DNA of 51,787 bases, taken from NCBI RefSeq assembly GCF_014650895.1, contig NZ_BMVV01000037.1, positions 1-51,787 on the forward strand, read 5' to 3'. Origin of the DNA: Streptomyces omiyaensis. Lineage in GTDB: Bacteria; Actinomycetota; Actinomycetes; Streptomycetales; Streptomycetaceae. The translations under genes and the position numbers were made by a program. The notes below the pieces were generated by a model, which saw only the letters and a program-made list of their open reading frames with translations, searched no databases and was not told the origin of the DNA. Position 1 is the stretch's first letter, and each line of letters starts with the position of its first letter. This document shows positions 7,260 through 16,202 of this stretch, piece after piece.

Positions 7260-8912
7260 TCAGCCCTCGGCGCCGCCGGTGCGGCGGCGGGCGGCGACGA
7301 CGACGGCCCCGCCGGCGGCGACGACGAGCGCGGCGGCGCCGGCCAGCAGGCCGGTGGGGGTGGAGGAGCCCGTGGCGGCGAGCGCGCCGGAGCCGCCGAC
7401 GGTCCCGGCGCCGCCGACCGTGCCGCCGCCGCCGACCGTGCCCGCTCCGGTGGTGCCGGCGCCGGTGGTGCCCGAGCCGCCGGTGCCGCCGGTGCCGGTG
7501 GAACCCGTGGAGCCCGTGGTGCCGGTGGGCGGCAGGGTGGCGTCCTTGTCCAGGGCGAGGGAGACGGTCACCGGCTCCAGGGCGAGCCCCGCGTCGTAGA
7601 AGGACGCGCCGCCGGGGGCGGCGAAGAGGGCGGCGCCGTCGGCGGTCAGCTTCGCCGGGAGGGCGGCGAGGGTGACGACCCCGTTCTTCGGGGTCCAGTC
7701 GGCCTTCGCCAGGTCGAGCTCGGCGAAGCGCACGCCCTTCTTGGTGCCGTCGGCGGTGGTGACGTCGGCGGTGATGCTGCCCCTGGTGCCGTCGGCGGCG
7801 AGGTTCACGCCACCGATCCGCCAGTCGATGCCGTGCGCGGCGCAGACGAAGTCGACGCGGCCGGTGAAGGAGGCGGCGAGGGTGCGGGCGTCCGCGTCGA
7901 GCTCGGCCTCGTCGACCTGGAAGGCGTACGCGGAGCCGGACCTCGCCGCCCCGGCGGCCGGGGTGACGGTGCCGCCGCAGCGCTCGGCGACGTACACCCG
8001 CCAGCGCTCCAGGACGCCCCAGGTGAGCCGGCCCGCGACGACGCCGGGCTCCTCGGCGGGCGCGGTCGTGGTGGAGGTCGGGCTCGGCGCGGTGGTCGTC
8101 GGCGCCGGGGTGGTGGGCGCGGTGGTGGTCGGGGCCGTCGTGGGGGTGGTCGGCGCGGTGGTGGGCGGGGTGGTCGGGGGCGTGGTCGGGGACGTGGTCG
8201 GCGGGGTGGTCGTCGGCGTGGCGGTGGGCGGGGTGGTGGGCGGCGTCGTCGTCGGGGTCGGGCGGGAGCCGGCCTTCACCGTGAGGGTGGCGGCGTCGAG
8301 GGCGTCGCCCTCCTTGTAGAACCCGGCGAACGCGGCGGCGCCCTTCTCGGTGAGCCTGGCCGGTATGTCCTTGAAGACCATCGCGCCGCCGGCGCCCTGG
8401 CCGGGGCGGATGCCGGTCATGTCGAGCGCGGCGAAGGAGACGTCGCCGCGGGTGGTGAAGGAGCCGTCCTTCTCCTTGGTGACGACGTCGGCGGTGATCT
8501 CGCCGGTCGGGGCGGCGGAGCCGGTGGTCTTGAGCCTGACGTCCGAGATGCGGATGTCGAGGGCGCCGTCGTGGGCCTCGAAGTGGACGCCGCCCTTGAA
8601 GGCGGTGGCGGTGGCGTGGCTCGTCGTGTCGTAGGTGCCGGTGCCGTCGGCGAAGGTGAAGACGCCGTTGCCCGCGGCCTGGGTCGCGCCGCCCTCCATC
8701 GTCGTCCTGCCCTTGCTGAAGGGCTGCGCGAGGTAGTTGCGGAAGGACTGCTTGATGCCCCAGTCCAGGGTGCCGTCCACGAGGGACACCGGCGGAGCCG
8801 GGGTGTCGGCGGCGGCAGCGGGGAGCGCGAGGGTCAGGGCCCCGGCGCTCAGGGCGGCGGCCGTGGTGACGGCGGCGGCCAGAGTGACGGGACGGCGCAT
8901 ACGGGTGGCCAT
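7260..8912 (-). CDS. HtaA-domain heme-binding surface protein with LAXTG sorting signal
   Basis: 550 residues. A Sec signal peptide (ends about PAAAADT) is followed by an HtaA domain (about 42-195, LDWGIKQSFRNYL...), a Pro/Thr-rich linker (about 195-275), a second HtaA domain (about 285-450, LTWGVLERWRVYV...), a Gly/Thr-rich stalk and the C-terminal signal LAATG (511-515), hydrophobic segment and RRR tail. LAXTG is recognised by class E sortases of Streptomyces. HtaA domains bind heme in the corynebacterial HtaA/HmuTUV uptake system, so this protein probably captures heme at the cell wall. RBS AGGAGA lies upstream of the ATG at 8912. It is downstream of a second HtaA gene, in the same direction. 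Confidence 0.9.
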   Translation of the reverse strand: MATRMRRPVTLAAAVTTAAALSAGALTLALPAAAADTPAPPVSLVDGTLDWGIKQSFRNYLAQPFSKGRTTMEGGATQAAGNGVFTFADGTGTYDTTSHATATAFKGGVHFEAHDGALDIRISDVRLKTTGSAAPTGEITADVVTKEKDGSFTTRGDVSFAALDMTGIRPGQGAGGAMVFKDIPARLTEKGAAAFAGFYKEGDALDAATLTVKAGSRPTPTTTPPTTPPTATPTTTPPTTSPTTPPTTPPTTAPTTPTTAPTTTAPTTPAPTTTAPSPTSTTTAPAEEPGVVAGRLTWGVLERWRVYVAERCGGTVTPAAGAARSGSAYAFQVDEAELDADARTLAASFTGRVDFVCAAHGIDWRIGGVNLAADGTRGSITADVTTADGTKKGVRFAELDLAKADWTPKNGVVTLAALPAKLTADGAALFAAPGGASFYDAGLALEPVTVSLALDKDATLPPTGTTGSTGSTGTGGTGGSGTTGAGTTGAGTVGGGGTVGGAGTVGGSGALAATGSSTPTGLLAGAAALVVAAGGAVVVAARRRTGGAEG

Positions 8913-9034
8913 GTCGGGGGTCTCCTAGGCGGGAACGGGGGGCGGGGGGGTGCGGGGGCGCACGAGGGCGTGGGGGACCGGCGCACGGGCGTCCTGCGCG
9001 GGCCCGTGCGGGGGGGCTTGGGGAAGGGGGGAGG

Positions 9035-10513
9035 TCAGTCGGTGGGCTTGGGCGCCTCGACCGGGCCGGCCGGGCCGGCCGGCCCGGTCGCGTCCGCCGG
9101 CTGCGGGGTGCGGCGCCGGCGGAGGAGGAGCACGTACGCGGCGGCGGCGACGGCCAGGAGGCCCGCGCCGATCCCGGCGTAGACGCCGACCGGCGTGCCG
9201 GAGTCCGAGGAGGCGGCGGCGGTCACCGGCGCGACGGAGGCGGAGGGGCTCGCGGCGGACGGGGTGGCCGTGGGCTCGCTGCCGAGGTCGGGCAGGGCCG
9301 GGAGGGCGGCCGCCGCGTCGACGGAGACGGCGAGGGAGACCGGGTCCATCACGGTGCCCGCCCTGTACATCCCGCCGAAGGCGCGGGCGCCGCCCTCGGT
9401 GAGGGTGGCGGGCGCCTCGGTCACGACGGCGAGGCCGTTCTTCGGCGCGAGTCCGCGGGCGGGGAAGGTGACGAGGGGGACCTTCTTCTCGGTCTTCCCG
9501 GCGCTCGTGACGTCGGCGGCGAGGGTGCCGGTGCCGCCGGCCACCTTCACGGTGACCCCGGCGAGGGTGAGATCGACGTGGGTGCCGGTGAAGCGGACGC
9601 TGCCGGCGAAGGCGGCGTCGAGGGTGCCCGCCCCGGGGTCGAAGCGGCCGGTGCCGGAGGGGAAGCGGAAGAGGGCTCCGCCGTCCTGGGCTCCGCCGGC
9701 GAGGGTCCACTGCCCCTGCGCGATGGCGCCGGTGACGTACTCGCGGAAGGTGCGGCGGACGCCCCAGTCGACGGCGGCGGTCTTCAGCGCGGCGCCGGCG
9801 GTCGCCGTGGGCCTCGGAGCGGCCGTGGCGGGAGCGGTCGTCGGCGGGGCGGTCGTGGGCGGCGCGCTGGACGGGGACTTCGCCGCCGGGGCGGCCCGCA
9901 CGTCCACGGTGAGGCTGACCGGGTCGAGCGCGGTGCCGGCCGGGTAGTAGCCGGCGAAGGCGGTGGCGCCCTGGGCGGTGAGCGTGGCGGGGACGTTGGC
10001 GAGCGAGACGGAGCCGGTGCCGCCGCGCATGTCGATGCCGCCGAGGTTCAGGGTGGCGAGCGGGACCCGGGAGCTGACGGTCTTGCGGCCGCTGCCCTTG
10101 GCCTTGCTCGCCATGTCGGCGTAGAGGGTGCCGACGCCGCCCTGGATCCGGATCCGGGGCCTGCTGATGGTGAGGTCGAGCTCGTGCGTGCCGTCGGCCT
10201 TGCGGTGTCCGGTGAAGTGGACGCCGCCGCCGAAGGCGGCTTCGAAGGTGCCGGTGGCGGGGTCGTACGAGCCCTGCGCGGAGTGGAAGCGGTACTGGGC
10301 GCCGACCGTGGCGGCGCCGCCGGTGAGGCTCCAGCTTCCTTGCGCGACCGGTCCGGTGACGTAGCCCTGGAAGGAGGACTTGATGCCCCAGTCGAGCCGG
10401 CCGCCCTGCACCGTGCGGCTCTCCGCGTGCGCGGCGCCGGCCGGGACGAGGGCGGCGAGCAGGGCCGCGAACACGGTCGCGGCGAGCGCGCGGCCGGATC
10501 TGGACAGCAGCAT
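9035..10513 (-). CDS. htaA: HtaA-domain heme-binding membrane protein
   Basis: 492 residues: signal peptide (to about AAHAES), first HtaA domain (about 34-205, LDWGIKSSFQGYVTGPVAQGSWSL...), short Pro/Thr/Ala linker (about 210-245), second HtaA domain (about 250-405, VDWGVRRTFREYVTGAIAQGQWTL...), stalk, then one transmembrane helix (VGVYAGIGAGLLAVAAAAYVLLL), RRRR and a short cytosolic tail rich in GPAGP. Unlike its neighbour it has no LPXTG-like motif and is probably membrane-anchored. The ATG at 10513 has GGAG upstream, and the iron box at 10540-10558 lies directly in front. Divergent from hmuT, as in corynebacterial heme loci. Confidence 0.9.
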   Translation of the reverse strand: MLLSRSGRALAATVFAALLAALVPAGAAHAESRTVQGGRLDWGIKSSFQGYVTGPVAQGSWSLTGGAATVGAQYRFHSAQGSYDPATGTFEAAFGGGVHFTGHRKADGTHELDLTISRPRIRIQGGVGTLYADMASKAKGSGRKTVSSRVPLATLNLGGIDMRGGTGSVSLANVPATLTAQGATAFAGYYPAGTALDPVSLTVDVRAAPAAKSPSSAPPTTAPPTTAPATAAPRPTATAGAALKTAAVDWGVRRTFREYVTGAIAQGQWTLAGGAQDGGALFRFPSGTGRFDPGAGTLDAAFAGSVRFTGTHVDLTLAGVTVKVAGGTGTLAADVTSAGKTEKKVPLVTFPARGLAPKNGLAVVTEAPATLTEGGARAFGGMYRAGTVMDPVSLAVSVDAAAALPALPDLGSEPTATPSAASPSASVAPVTAAASSDSGTPVGVYAGIGAGLLAVAAAAYVLLLRRRRTPQPADATGPAGPAGPVEAPKPTD

Positions 10514-10539
10514 GGAGCACCCCTCCGAGGGCTAGCGAG

Positions 10540-10558
10540 TGAGGTAAGGCTAACCTAA
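10540..10558. promoter_or_regulatory. Iron box between htaA and hmuTUV
   Basis: TGAGGTAAGGCTAACCTAA matches the DtxR/IdeR/DmdR1 consensus TTAGGTTAGGCTAACCTAA at 17 of 19 positions. It sits in the divergent promoter region, 27 bp before the htaA start and about 80 bp before hmuT, so one operator can control both directions. Confidence 0.92.
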
Positions 10559-10639
10559 GCTACAGCCAGTCCCGGCCGGAACCCTTGCCACCGAAGCCGG
10601 GCGACGAAGCTCCGAAGCGGAACGACAGGACGGTGTCCG

Positions 10640-11641
10640 GTGCGCAGAACTCGCCTAGCGGGAGCGCTGACAGCAGTAATCGCCCTCGCCCTCACGGCGA
10701 CCGGATGCGGAGGCGGGGACGGCCCCGAGCCCGCTCGCGGCGCGACGGCGGCCGCCGCACCCGACCGGGTCGAACCGCTCGCCTCCCCGCACTCCCCGCG
10801 GCTCCCCGTCACCGTCGCCTCCGCCGACGGCCGGCGGGTGACCGTCGGCTCGGCCGAGCGGATCGTGCCGCTCAGCGGCTCGCTCAGCGAGATCGTCTTC
10901 ACCCTCGGCCTGGGTGACCGGGTCGTGGCCAAGGACGTCACCGCCACCTTCGAACAGGCCGCGGGGCTCCCGGTGGTGACCCGCGCCCACGACGTCTCCG
11001 CCGAGAGCGTCCTCTCCCTGAAGCCGACCCTCGTCCTCGCCGAGTCCACCACCGGCCCCGCCGAGGCGATCGCCCAGATCCGCGACGCGGGCGTCCCGCT
11101 CGTCGTCGTCCCGGCCGCCAAGGACCTCGACGACGTCGGCAGCCGCATCGACGGCGTGGCCGCCGCGCTCGGCGTGCCCGCCGCCGGCGAGGAGCTGCGC
11201 GAGCGGACCGCCGAACGGCTCGACGCCGTGCGGGAGAAGATCCCCGCCCACGCCGACAGGCCGCGCGTCGCCTTCCTCTACGTGCGCGGTTCGGCAGCCG
11301 TCTACCTCCTCGGCGGCGCCGAGTCCGGGGCGAGCTCGCTCCTGGAGGCGGCCGGCGCGGTCGACGCGGGCAAGGAGTCGGGGCTGAAGAAGGACTTCAC
11401 CCCCATCACCACCGAGGCCCTCGCCCAGGCAGCCCCCGACGCGATCCTCGTCATGACCAAGGGCCTGCGGTCCGTCGGCGGGGTCGACGGACTGGTGAAG
11501 ATCCCCGGCGTCGCCGAGACCCCGGCCGGAGCCGACCGCCGGGTCGTCTCCGTCGACGACGGCGTCCTCCTCAACTACGGGCCGCGCACCGACCAGGTGC
11601 TCGCCTCGCTGGTGGACCAGCTCTACGGGGAGGGGAAGTGA
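10640..11641 (+). CDS. hmuT: Heme ABC transporter substrate-binding lipoprotein
   Basis: 333 residues. A lipoprotein signal ends in LTATGC (Cys about 23). The body is a class III periplasmic-type binding fold (PF01497): RIVPLSGSLSEIVFTLGLGDRVVAKDVTATF, then LKPTLVLAESTTGP, VAFLYVRGSAAVYLLGG and a C-terminal lobe with LVKIPGVAETPAG. These landmarks match HmuT hemin receptors. GTG start at 10640; its position is fixed by the signal peptide. The stop codon overlaps the GTG of hmuU by 4 bp, indicating translational coupling. Iron control via the box at 10540. Confidence 0.93.
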   Translation: MRRTRLAGALTAVIALALTATGCGGGDGPEPARGATAAAAPDRVEPLASPHSPRLPVTVASADGRRVTVGSAERIVPLSGSLSEIVFTLGLGDRVVAKDVTATFEQAAGLPVVTRAHDVSAESVLSLKPTLVLAESTTGPAEAIAQIRDAGVPLVVVPAAKDLDDVGSRIDGVAAALGVPAAGEELRERTAERLDAVREKIPAHADRPRVAFLYVRGSAAVYLLGGAESGASSLLEAAGAVDAGKESGLKKDFTPITTEALAQAAPDAILVMTKGLRSVGGVDGLVKIPGVAETPAGADRRVVSVDDGVLLNYGPRTDQVLASLVDQLYGEGK

Positions 11642-12750
11642 CGGCGCTCCGGGAGCGCGCGGCCTCCCCCGAGGGCCCGACGGCCGCCGAGGACCCCGGG
11701 AAGGCTCCCGGCCCCGCGCCCCGGCGCGGCCGCACCGCCCTGCTCGCCGGCGGACTGCTCGCCGCCCTGCTGCTGCTCGCCCTGCTGTCCGCCGGCATCG
11801 GCGCGTACGGCATCCCGCTCGGCGACGTCCTCGCCTCGGTCCAGCACCGGACCGGCCTCGGCGGGCACGCCCTGGACCGGACCGCCGAGAGCGTGCTGTG
11901 GAACATCCGGCTGCCCCGGGTGGTGCTCGCCCTCCTCGTCGGCGCCTCCCTCGGCTGCGCCGGCGCCCTGATGCAGGGCGTCTTCGGCAACCCGCTCGCC
12001 GAACCCGGCGTCATCGGCATCTCCTCCGGCGCGGCCGTCGGCGCGGTCGGCGCGATCGTGCTCGGCGCGGGGTTCCTCGGCACCTGGACGGTGACCGTCT
12101 TCGCCTTCGCGGGCGGGCTCGTCACGGTGGTCCTCGTCTACGCGATGTCCCGCTCCGGCGGCCGGACGGAGGTCGTCACGCTGATCCTCACCGGCATCGC
12201 CGTGACCGCCTTCGCGGGCGCGCTGATCGGGCTCTTCCTCTTCTTCGCGGACAACGCGCAGATCAGCCAGATCACCTTCTGGCAGCTGGGTTCGCTGGCG
12301 CAGGCCACCTGGCCGAAGGTGCTCGCGGTGCTGCCGTGCGCGCTGCTCGGCCTGGCCGTCGCCCCGCTGTACGCCCGCCGGCTCGACCTGCTCGCGCTCG
12401 GCGAGCGGCCCGCCCGGCACCTGGGCGTGGAGGTGGAGCGGCTGCGGATCGCGCTGATCCTGGTGGTGGCGCTGCTGACGGCGGCGGCGGTCGCCGTCTC
12501 CGGCATCGTGACCTTCGTCGGCCTGGTCGTGCCGCACGTGCTGCGGATGGCGAACGGCCCGGGGCACCGCTTCCTGATCCCCGGCAGCGCGCTCGGCGGG
12601 GCGGTCGCGCTCACCGCCGGCGACCTGGCGGCCCGCACCCTCGCGGCCCCCGCCGAACTCCCCCTGGGCGTCCTCACCGCCCTCATCGGCAGCCCGTTCT
12701 TCTTCTGGCTGCTGCGCAGGACCCGTCGGAAGCAGGGTGGTTGGGCATGA
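11638..12750 (+). CDS. hmuU: Heme ABC transporter permease (FecCD family)
   Basis: 370 residues with about nine or ten membrane helices. FecCD landmarks are visible: RLPRVVLALLVGASLGCAGALMQGVFGNPLAEPGVIGISSGAAVGA, LGSLAQATWPKV, and the coupling-helix region LALGERPARHLGVEVERLR, then GIVTFVGLVVPHVLRMANGPGHRFLIPGSALGGA. The N-terminus has a hydrophilic Pro/Arg-rich extension of about 35 residues. It forms the membrane channel of the heme importer. Start GTG overlaps the hmuT stop (GTGA); its stop overlaps the hmuV start (ATGA). Confidence 0.94.
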   Translation: MTALRERAASPEGPTAAEDPGKAPGPAPRRGRTALLAGGLLAALLLLALLSAGIGAYGIPLGDVLASVQHRTGLGGHALDRTAESVLWNIRLPRVVLALLVGASLGCAGALMQGVFGNPLAEPGVIGISSGAAVGAVGAIVLGAGFLGTWTVTVFAFAGGLVTVVLVYAMSRSGGRTEVVTLILTGIAVTAFAGALIGLFLFFADNAQISQITFWQLGSLAQATWPKVLAVLPCALLGLAVAPLYARRLDLLALGERPARHLGVEVERLRIALILVVALLTAAAVAVSGIVTFVGLVVPHVLRMANGPGHRFLIPGSALGGAVALTAGDLAARTLAAPAELPLGVLTALIGSPFFFWLLRRTRRKQGGWA

Positions 12751-13619
12751 GCGGCGTGAAGGAGCTGTTCCGGAGGCGTACGAGGGAGCTGCCGGCCCCC
12801 GTGGAGCCGGGCGGCCTCGCCGCCGAGGCGGACGGGGTGCGCGTGGTGCGGGGGCGGCGGGCCGTCCTCGACGGGGCCCGGATCGGGGTGCGCGCCGGCG
12901 AGGTGCTGGCCCTGGTGGGGCCCAACGGCGCCGGGAAGTCGACGCTGCTGTCGGTGCTCGCCGGGGACCTGGCGCCCGCGGCCGGGACGGTGCGGATCGG
13001 GGGCCGGGCCGCCGGGGAGTGGAGCGCGCCCGAACTGGCGCTGCGGCGGGCGGTGCTGCCGCAGACCGCCGAGCTCTCCTTCCCCTTCCCGGTCGCGGAC
13101 GTGGTCCGGATGGGCCGGGCCCCGTGGGCGGGGACCGCGCGGGAGGCGGAGGACGGGGCGGCGGTGGCGGAGGCGATGGCCGCGACCGAGGTCACGGAGT
13201 TCGCCGCGCGCCCCTTCTCCGCGCTCTCCGGCGGGGAGCGGGCCCGGGTGGCGCTCGCCCGGGTGCTGGCCCAGCGGACCGGGCTGCTGCTGCTCGACGA
13301 GCCGACCGCCGCGCTCGACCTGCGCCACCAGGAACTGGTGCTGCGGGTCTGCCGGGAGCGGGCGGCGGCCGGGGACGCGGTGGTGGTCGTCCTGCACGAC
13401 CTGGGGCTCGCGGCGGCGCACGCGGACCGGGTGGGGGTCGTGCACGGGGGCGGAGTGGCCGCCGACGGGCCGCCCGCCGAGGTGTTCGGCGAGGAGCTGC
13501 TGAGCCGGGTCTACCGGCAGCCGGTGGAGGTCTTCCCGCACCCGCGGACGGGCGTCCCGCAGGTCGTCCCGCACCGGGACCCGATCGCGGCGCACATCGG
13601 GTCACATCGCCCCGCTTGA
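12747..13619 (+). CDS. hmuV: Heme ABC transporter ATP-binding protein
   Basis: 290 residues. Walker A GPNGAGKST with K64, signature LSGGERARVALARVLAQ, Walker B LLLLDEPTAALD with D184/E185 and the switch His in VVVVLHDLGLAAAHADR. The layout and the short helical region match FecE/HmuV-type importers. The ATG at 12747 overlaps the hmuU stop. An N-terminal extension of about 25 residues (MSGVKELFRRRTRELPAPVEPGG) precedes the ATPase fold. Final gene of the htaA-linked heme import operon. Confidence 0.94.
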   Translation: MSGVKELFRRRTRELPAPVEPGGLAAEADGVRVVRGRRAVLDGARIGVRAGEVLALVGPNGAGKSTLLSVLAGDLAPAAGTVRIGGRAAGEWSAPELALRRAVLPQTAELSFPFPVADVVRMGRAPWAGTAREAEDGAAVAEAMAATEVTEFAARPFSALSGGERARVALARVLAQRTGLLLLDEPTAALDLRHQELVLRVCRERAAAGDAVVVVLHDLGLAAAHADRVGVVHGGGVAADGPPAEVFGEELLSRVYRQPVEVFPHPRTGVPQVVPHRDPIAAHIGSHRPA

Positions 13620-13722
13620 CCGGTGCTTGACCCCGGGATGGGGCGGTCGTGGCGGACCCGTGACCGCCCCGTGTCCGTTCCGCCGGACGTGAGAGGCACC
13701 TCACTGGACGGACCGTTTCGAG

Positions 13723-13741
13723 TGAGGTAAGCCTCGGTTGA
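13723..13741. promoter_or_regulatory. Degenerate iron box upstream of efeO
   Basis: TGAGGTAAGCCTCGGTTGA; the half AGGTAAGCCT is good (reverse strand AGGCTTACCT against AGGCTAACCT), the other half poor, about 12 of 19 matches overall. It lies about 55 bp before the efeO start. Its location in front of an iron uptake operon supports a functional but weaker iron-regulated site. Confidence 0.55.
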
Positions 13742-13794
13742 GTTGGGTCCGCCCCAGCGGCATCCCCGTCCCGTCGCCCCGTCCTGGAGCCTTC

Positions 13795-14946
13795 ATGCGA
13801 GCCGTCCGCACCACCGCCGTCACCGCCCTGGCGGGCGCCGCCGTCCTGGCCGCCGTCACCGGCTGCACCGCGAAGAGCGACGCCAAGGCCGGTGACGGGA
13901 TCACCGTCACCGCCAAGGACGACTCCTGCGAGGTGTCGAGGAAGGAGTTCCCGGCCGGCCACGTCACCCTGGAGGTGGAGAACCGCGGCTCCAAGGTCAC
14001 CGAGGTCTACGTCCTCCACCCGGACGACCGGATCGTCGCCGAGCGCGAGAACATCGGCCCCGGCACCAGGGCCACGCTCACCGCCGAGATCAAGGCCGGC
14101 GCGTACGCGATCGTCTGCAAGCCCGGCATGACCGGCGCCGGCATCCGCCAGGCCGTCACCCTCACCGGCGGGGCCGTCGCCCCGAAGCGCTCCGCCGAGA
14201 TGGACGCCGCCGTCGCGGCGTACCGCCAGTACGTCCAGGCCCAGGCCGAGGAGACGCTGCCGCGGGCGAAGGCCTTCACCGACGCGGTCCGCGCCGGCGA
14301 CCTGGAGGCCGCGAAGAAGGCCTACGCCCCCTCCCGCATCGGCTGGGAGCGCACCGAGCCGGTCGCCGAGTCCTTCGGCGACATCGACCCGAAGGTCGAC
14401 GTCCGCGAGGACGGCCTGGAGGAGGGCCAGGACCCGGCGAAGGACTGGACCGGCTGGCACCGCCTGGAGAAGGCGCTCTGGCAGGACGAGAAGATCACCA
14501 CCCGCGAGCGGCAGCTCGCCGACCGGCTCGACGCGGACCTCGCGGACTGGGTGAAGCGCGTCGGTACCGCCGAGATCACCCCCACCTCCATGGCCAACGG
14601 CGCCAAGGAGCTCCTCGACGAGGTCGCCACCGGCAAGGTCACCGGTGAGGAGGAGCGCTACTCCCACACCGACCTGGTCGACTTCAAGGCCAACGTCGAG
14701 GGCGCCCAGAAGTCCTTCGACCTGCTCAAGCCGATCGCCTCGAAGAACGACCCCGCCCTCGTCGGCGAGCTGGACCGGCAGTTCGCCGCGCTGAACGCGC
14801 TGCTCGACAAGTACCGCGCCGACAAGACCGGTTACGACTTCACCTCCTACGACAAGGTCGGCAAGGCCGAGCGCAAGGAGCTCTCGGACGGCGTCAACGC
14901 GCTGGCCGAGCCGCTCTCCAAGCTCGCCGCCGCGGTCGTCAAGTGA
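13795..14946 (+). CDS. efeO: Iron uptake lipoprotein EfeO (cupredoxin + M75 domain)
   Basis: 383 residues. Lipoprotein signal ending VTGC (about residues 20-23), then a cupredoxin-like domain (about 35-125, ITVTAKDDSCEVSRKEFPAGHVTLEVENRG...), then an M75/imelysin-type helical domain containing the HxxE metal motif H222-R-L-E225 (GWHRLEKALW). EfeO binds iron at the cell surface and hands it to the EfeU permease. The ATG at 13795 has GGAG upstream. The gene overlaps efeB by 4 bp. Confidence 0.94.
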   Translation: MRAVRTTAVTALAGAAVLAAVTGCTAKSDAKAGDGITVTAKDDSCEVSRKEFPAGHVTLEVENRGSKVTEVYVLHPDDRIVAERENIGPGTRATLTAEIKAGAYAIVCKPGMTGAGIRQAVTLTGGAVAPKRSAEMDAAVAAYRQYVQAQAEETLPRAKAFTDAVRAGDLEAAKKAYAPSRIGWERTEPVAESFGDIDPKVDVREDGLEEGQDPAKDWTGWHRLEKALWQDEKITTRERQLADRLDADLADWVKRVGTAEITPTSMANGAKELLDEVATGKVTGEEERYSHTDLVDFKANVEGAQKSFDLLKPIASKNDPALVGELDRQFAALNALLDKYRADKTGYDFTSYDKVGKAERKELSDGVNALAEPLSKLAAAVVK

Positions 14947-16184
14947 CCACCGCCGGCGGCCCGGGCCGCCGCACCGTCCTCGCCGCCGGCGGCGGCCTCG
15001 CCCTCGGCGCCGCCGTCGCCGGCGGCGCCGCGGCACTGGCGCGCGGCGGCGACGCGACGGCGCCCGTCGCGGACGGCGGCGCCGCCGTCCCCTTCCACGG
15101 CCCGCACCAGGCCGGCATCGCCACCCCCGTCCAGGACCGGCTGCACTTCGCCTCCTTCGACGTCACCACCGGCGACCGCGAGAAGCTGGTGCGGCTCCTG
15201 ACGGAGTGGACCCGGGCCGCCGAGCGGATGGCCGCGGGCCGCGAGGTCGGCGAGGGCGCCCACGGCGGACTGCCGGAGGCGCCGCCGGACGACACCGGCG
15301 AGGCGCTCGGCCTCAAGCCCTCCCGCCTCACCCTCACCCTCGGCTTCGGCCCCTCCCTCTTCGACGGGCGGTTCGGCCTGAAGGACCGCCGGCCCGGCGC
15401 CCTGGTGGAGCTGCCCCGCTTCCCGGGCGACAACCTCGACCCGGCGCGCAGCGGCGGCGACCTGTGCGTGCAGGCCTGCGCCGACGACCCGCAGGTCGCC
15501 GTGCACGCCGTCCGCAACCTCGCCCGCATCGGCTTCGGCACCGTCGCGGTCCGCTGGTCCCAGCTGGGCTTCGGCAAGACCTCCTCGACCACCCCGGACG
15601 CGCAGACCCCGCGCAACCTCTTCGGCTTCAAGGACGGCACCCGCAACGTCCCCGGCACCGACACCGCCGCCCTGGACCGGCACGTCTGGGTCGGCGCGAA
15701 GGACGCCGCCGGCGGCGGCTCCTGGATGGCCGGGGGCTCCTACCTGGTCGCCCGCCGGATCCGGATGAACGTCGAGACCTGGGACCGCACCCCGCTCGCC
15801 GAGCAGGAGGACATCTTCGGCCGGGACAAGAAGGAGGGCGCGCCCGTCGGGAAGGCGAAGGAGCACGACGAGCCCTTCCTCAAGGCGATGAAGCCGGACT
15901 CCCACGTCCGCCTCGCCCACCCGGACGCCAACGGCGGGGCGCGGCTGCTGCGCCGCGGCTACTCCTTCACCGACGGCACCGACGGCCTCGGCCGGCTCGA
16001 CGCGGGCCTGTTCTTCCTCGCCTACCAGCGGGACGTGCGCTCCGGCTTCGTCCCGGTGCAGACCGCCCTGTCCCGGTCCGACGCCCTCAACGAGTACATC
16101 CAGCACGTCGGTTCGGCGGTCTTCGCCGTCCCGCCCGGCGTCCGCGACGCGGACGACTGGTGGGGCCGCGGCCTTTTCTCGTAA
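14943..16184 (+). CDS. efeB: Deferrochelatase/Dyp-type peroxidase EfeB
   Basis: 413 residues. A twin-arginine signal (GRRTVLAAGGGLALG...) is followed by a Dyp-type peroxidase fold with the GxxDG motif FGFKDGTRN (catalytic Asp D231) and a heme-ligand region in the C-terminal half (SHVRLAHPDANGG). EfeB is exported folded with heme and can release iron from heme or oxidise ferrous iron for the EfeU permease. Start GTG at 14943 overlaps the efeO stop, which also fixes a short n-region before the RR pair. Confidence 0.95.
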   Translation: MTTAGGPGRRTVLAAGGGLALGAAVAGGAAALARGGDATAPVADGGAAVPFHGPHQAGIATPVQDRLHFASFDVTTGDREKLVRLLTEWTRAAERMAAGREVGEGAHGGLPEAPPDDTGEALGLKPSRLTLTLGFGPSLFDGRFGLKDRRPGALVELPRFPGDNLDPARSGGDLCVQACADDPQVAVHAVRNLARIGFGTVAVRWSQLGFGKTSSTTPDAQTPRNLFGFKDGTRNVPGTDTAALDRHVWVGAKDAAGGGSWMAGGSYLVARRIRMNVETWDRTPLAEQEDIFGRDKKEGAPVGKAKEHDEPFLKAMKPDSHVRLAHPDANGGARLLRRGYSFTDGTDGLGRLDAGLFFLAYQRDVRSGFVPVQTALSRSDALNEYIQHVGSAVFAVPPGVRDADDWWGRGLFS

Positions 16185-16202
16185 CCCTGGGAGGTATCCG
16201 GC

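Noticed and set aside
9055..9090. GGCCGG-rich tandem sequence
   Set aside because: It encodes the GPAGPAGP tail of the HtaA protein and needs no other explanation.
7218..9182. Very long open frames antisense to real genes (for example 7218-9182 plus, 13192-15036 minus, 48302-50626 plus)
   Set aside because: They are Gly/Arg/Ala/Pro-rich products of high GC, lack recognisable domains and sit opposite genes with clear motifs.
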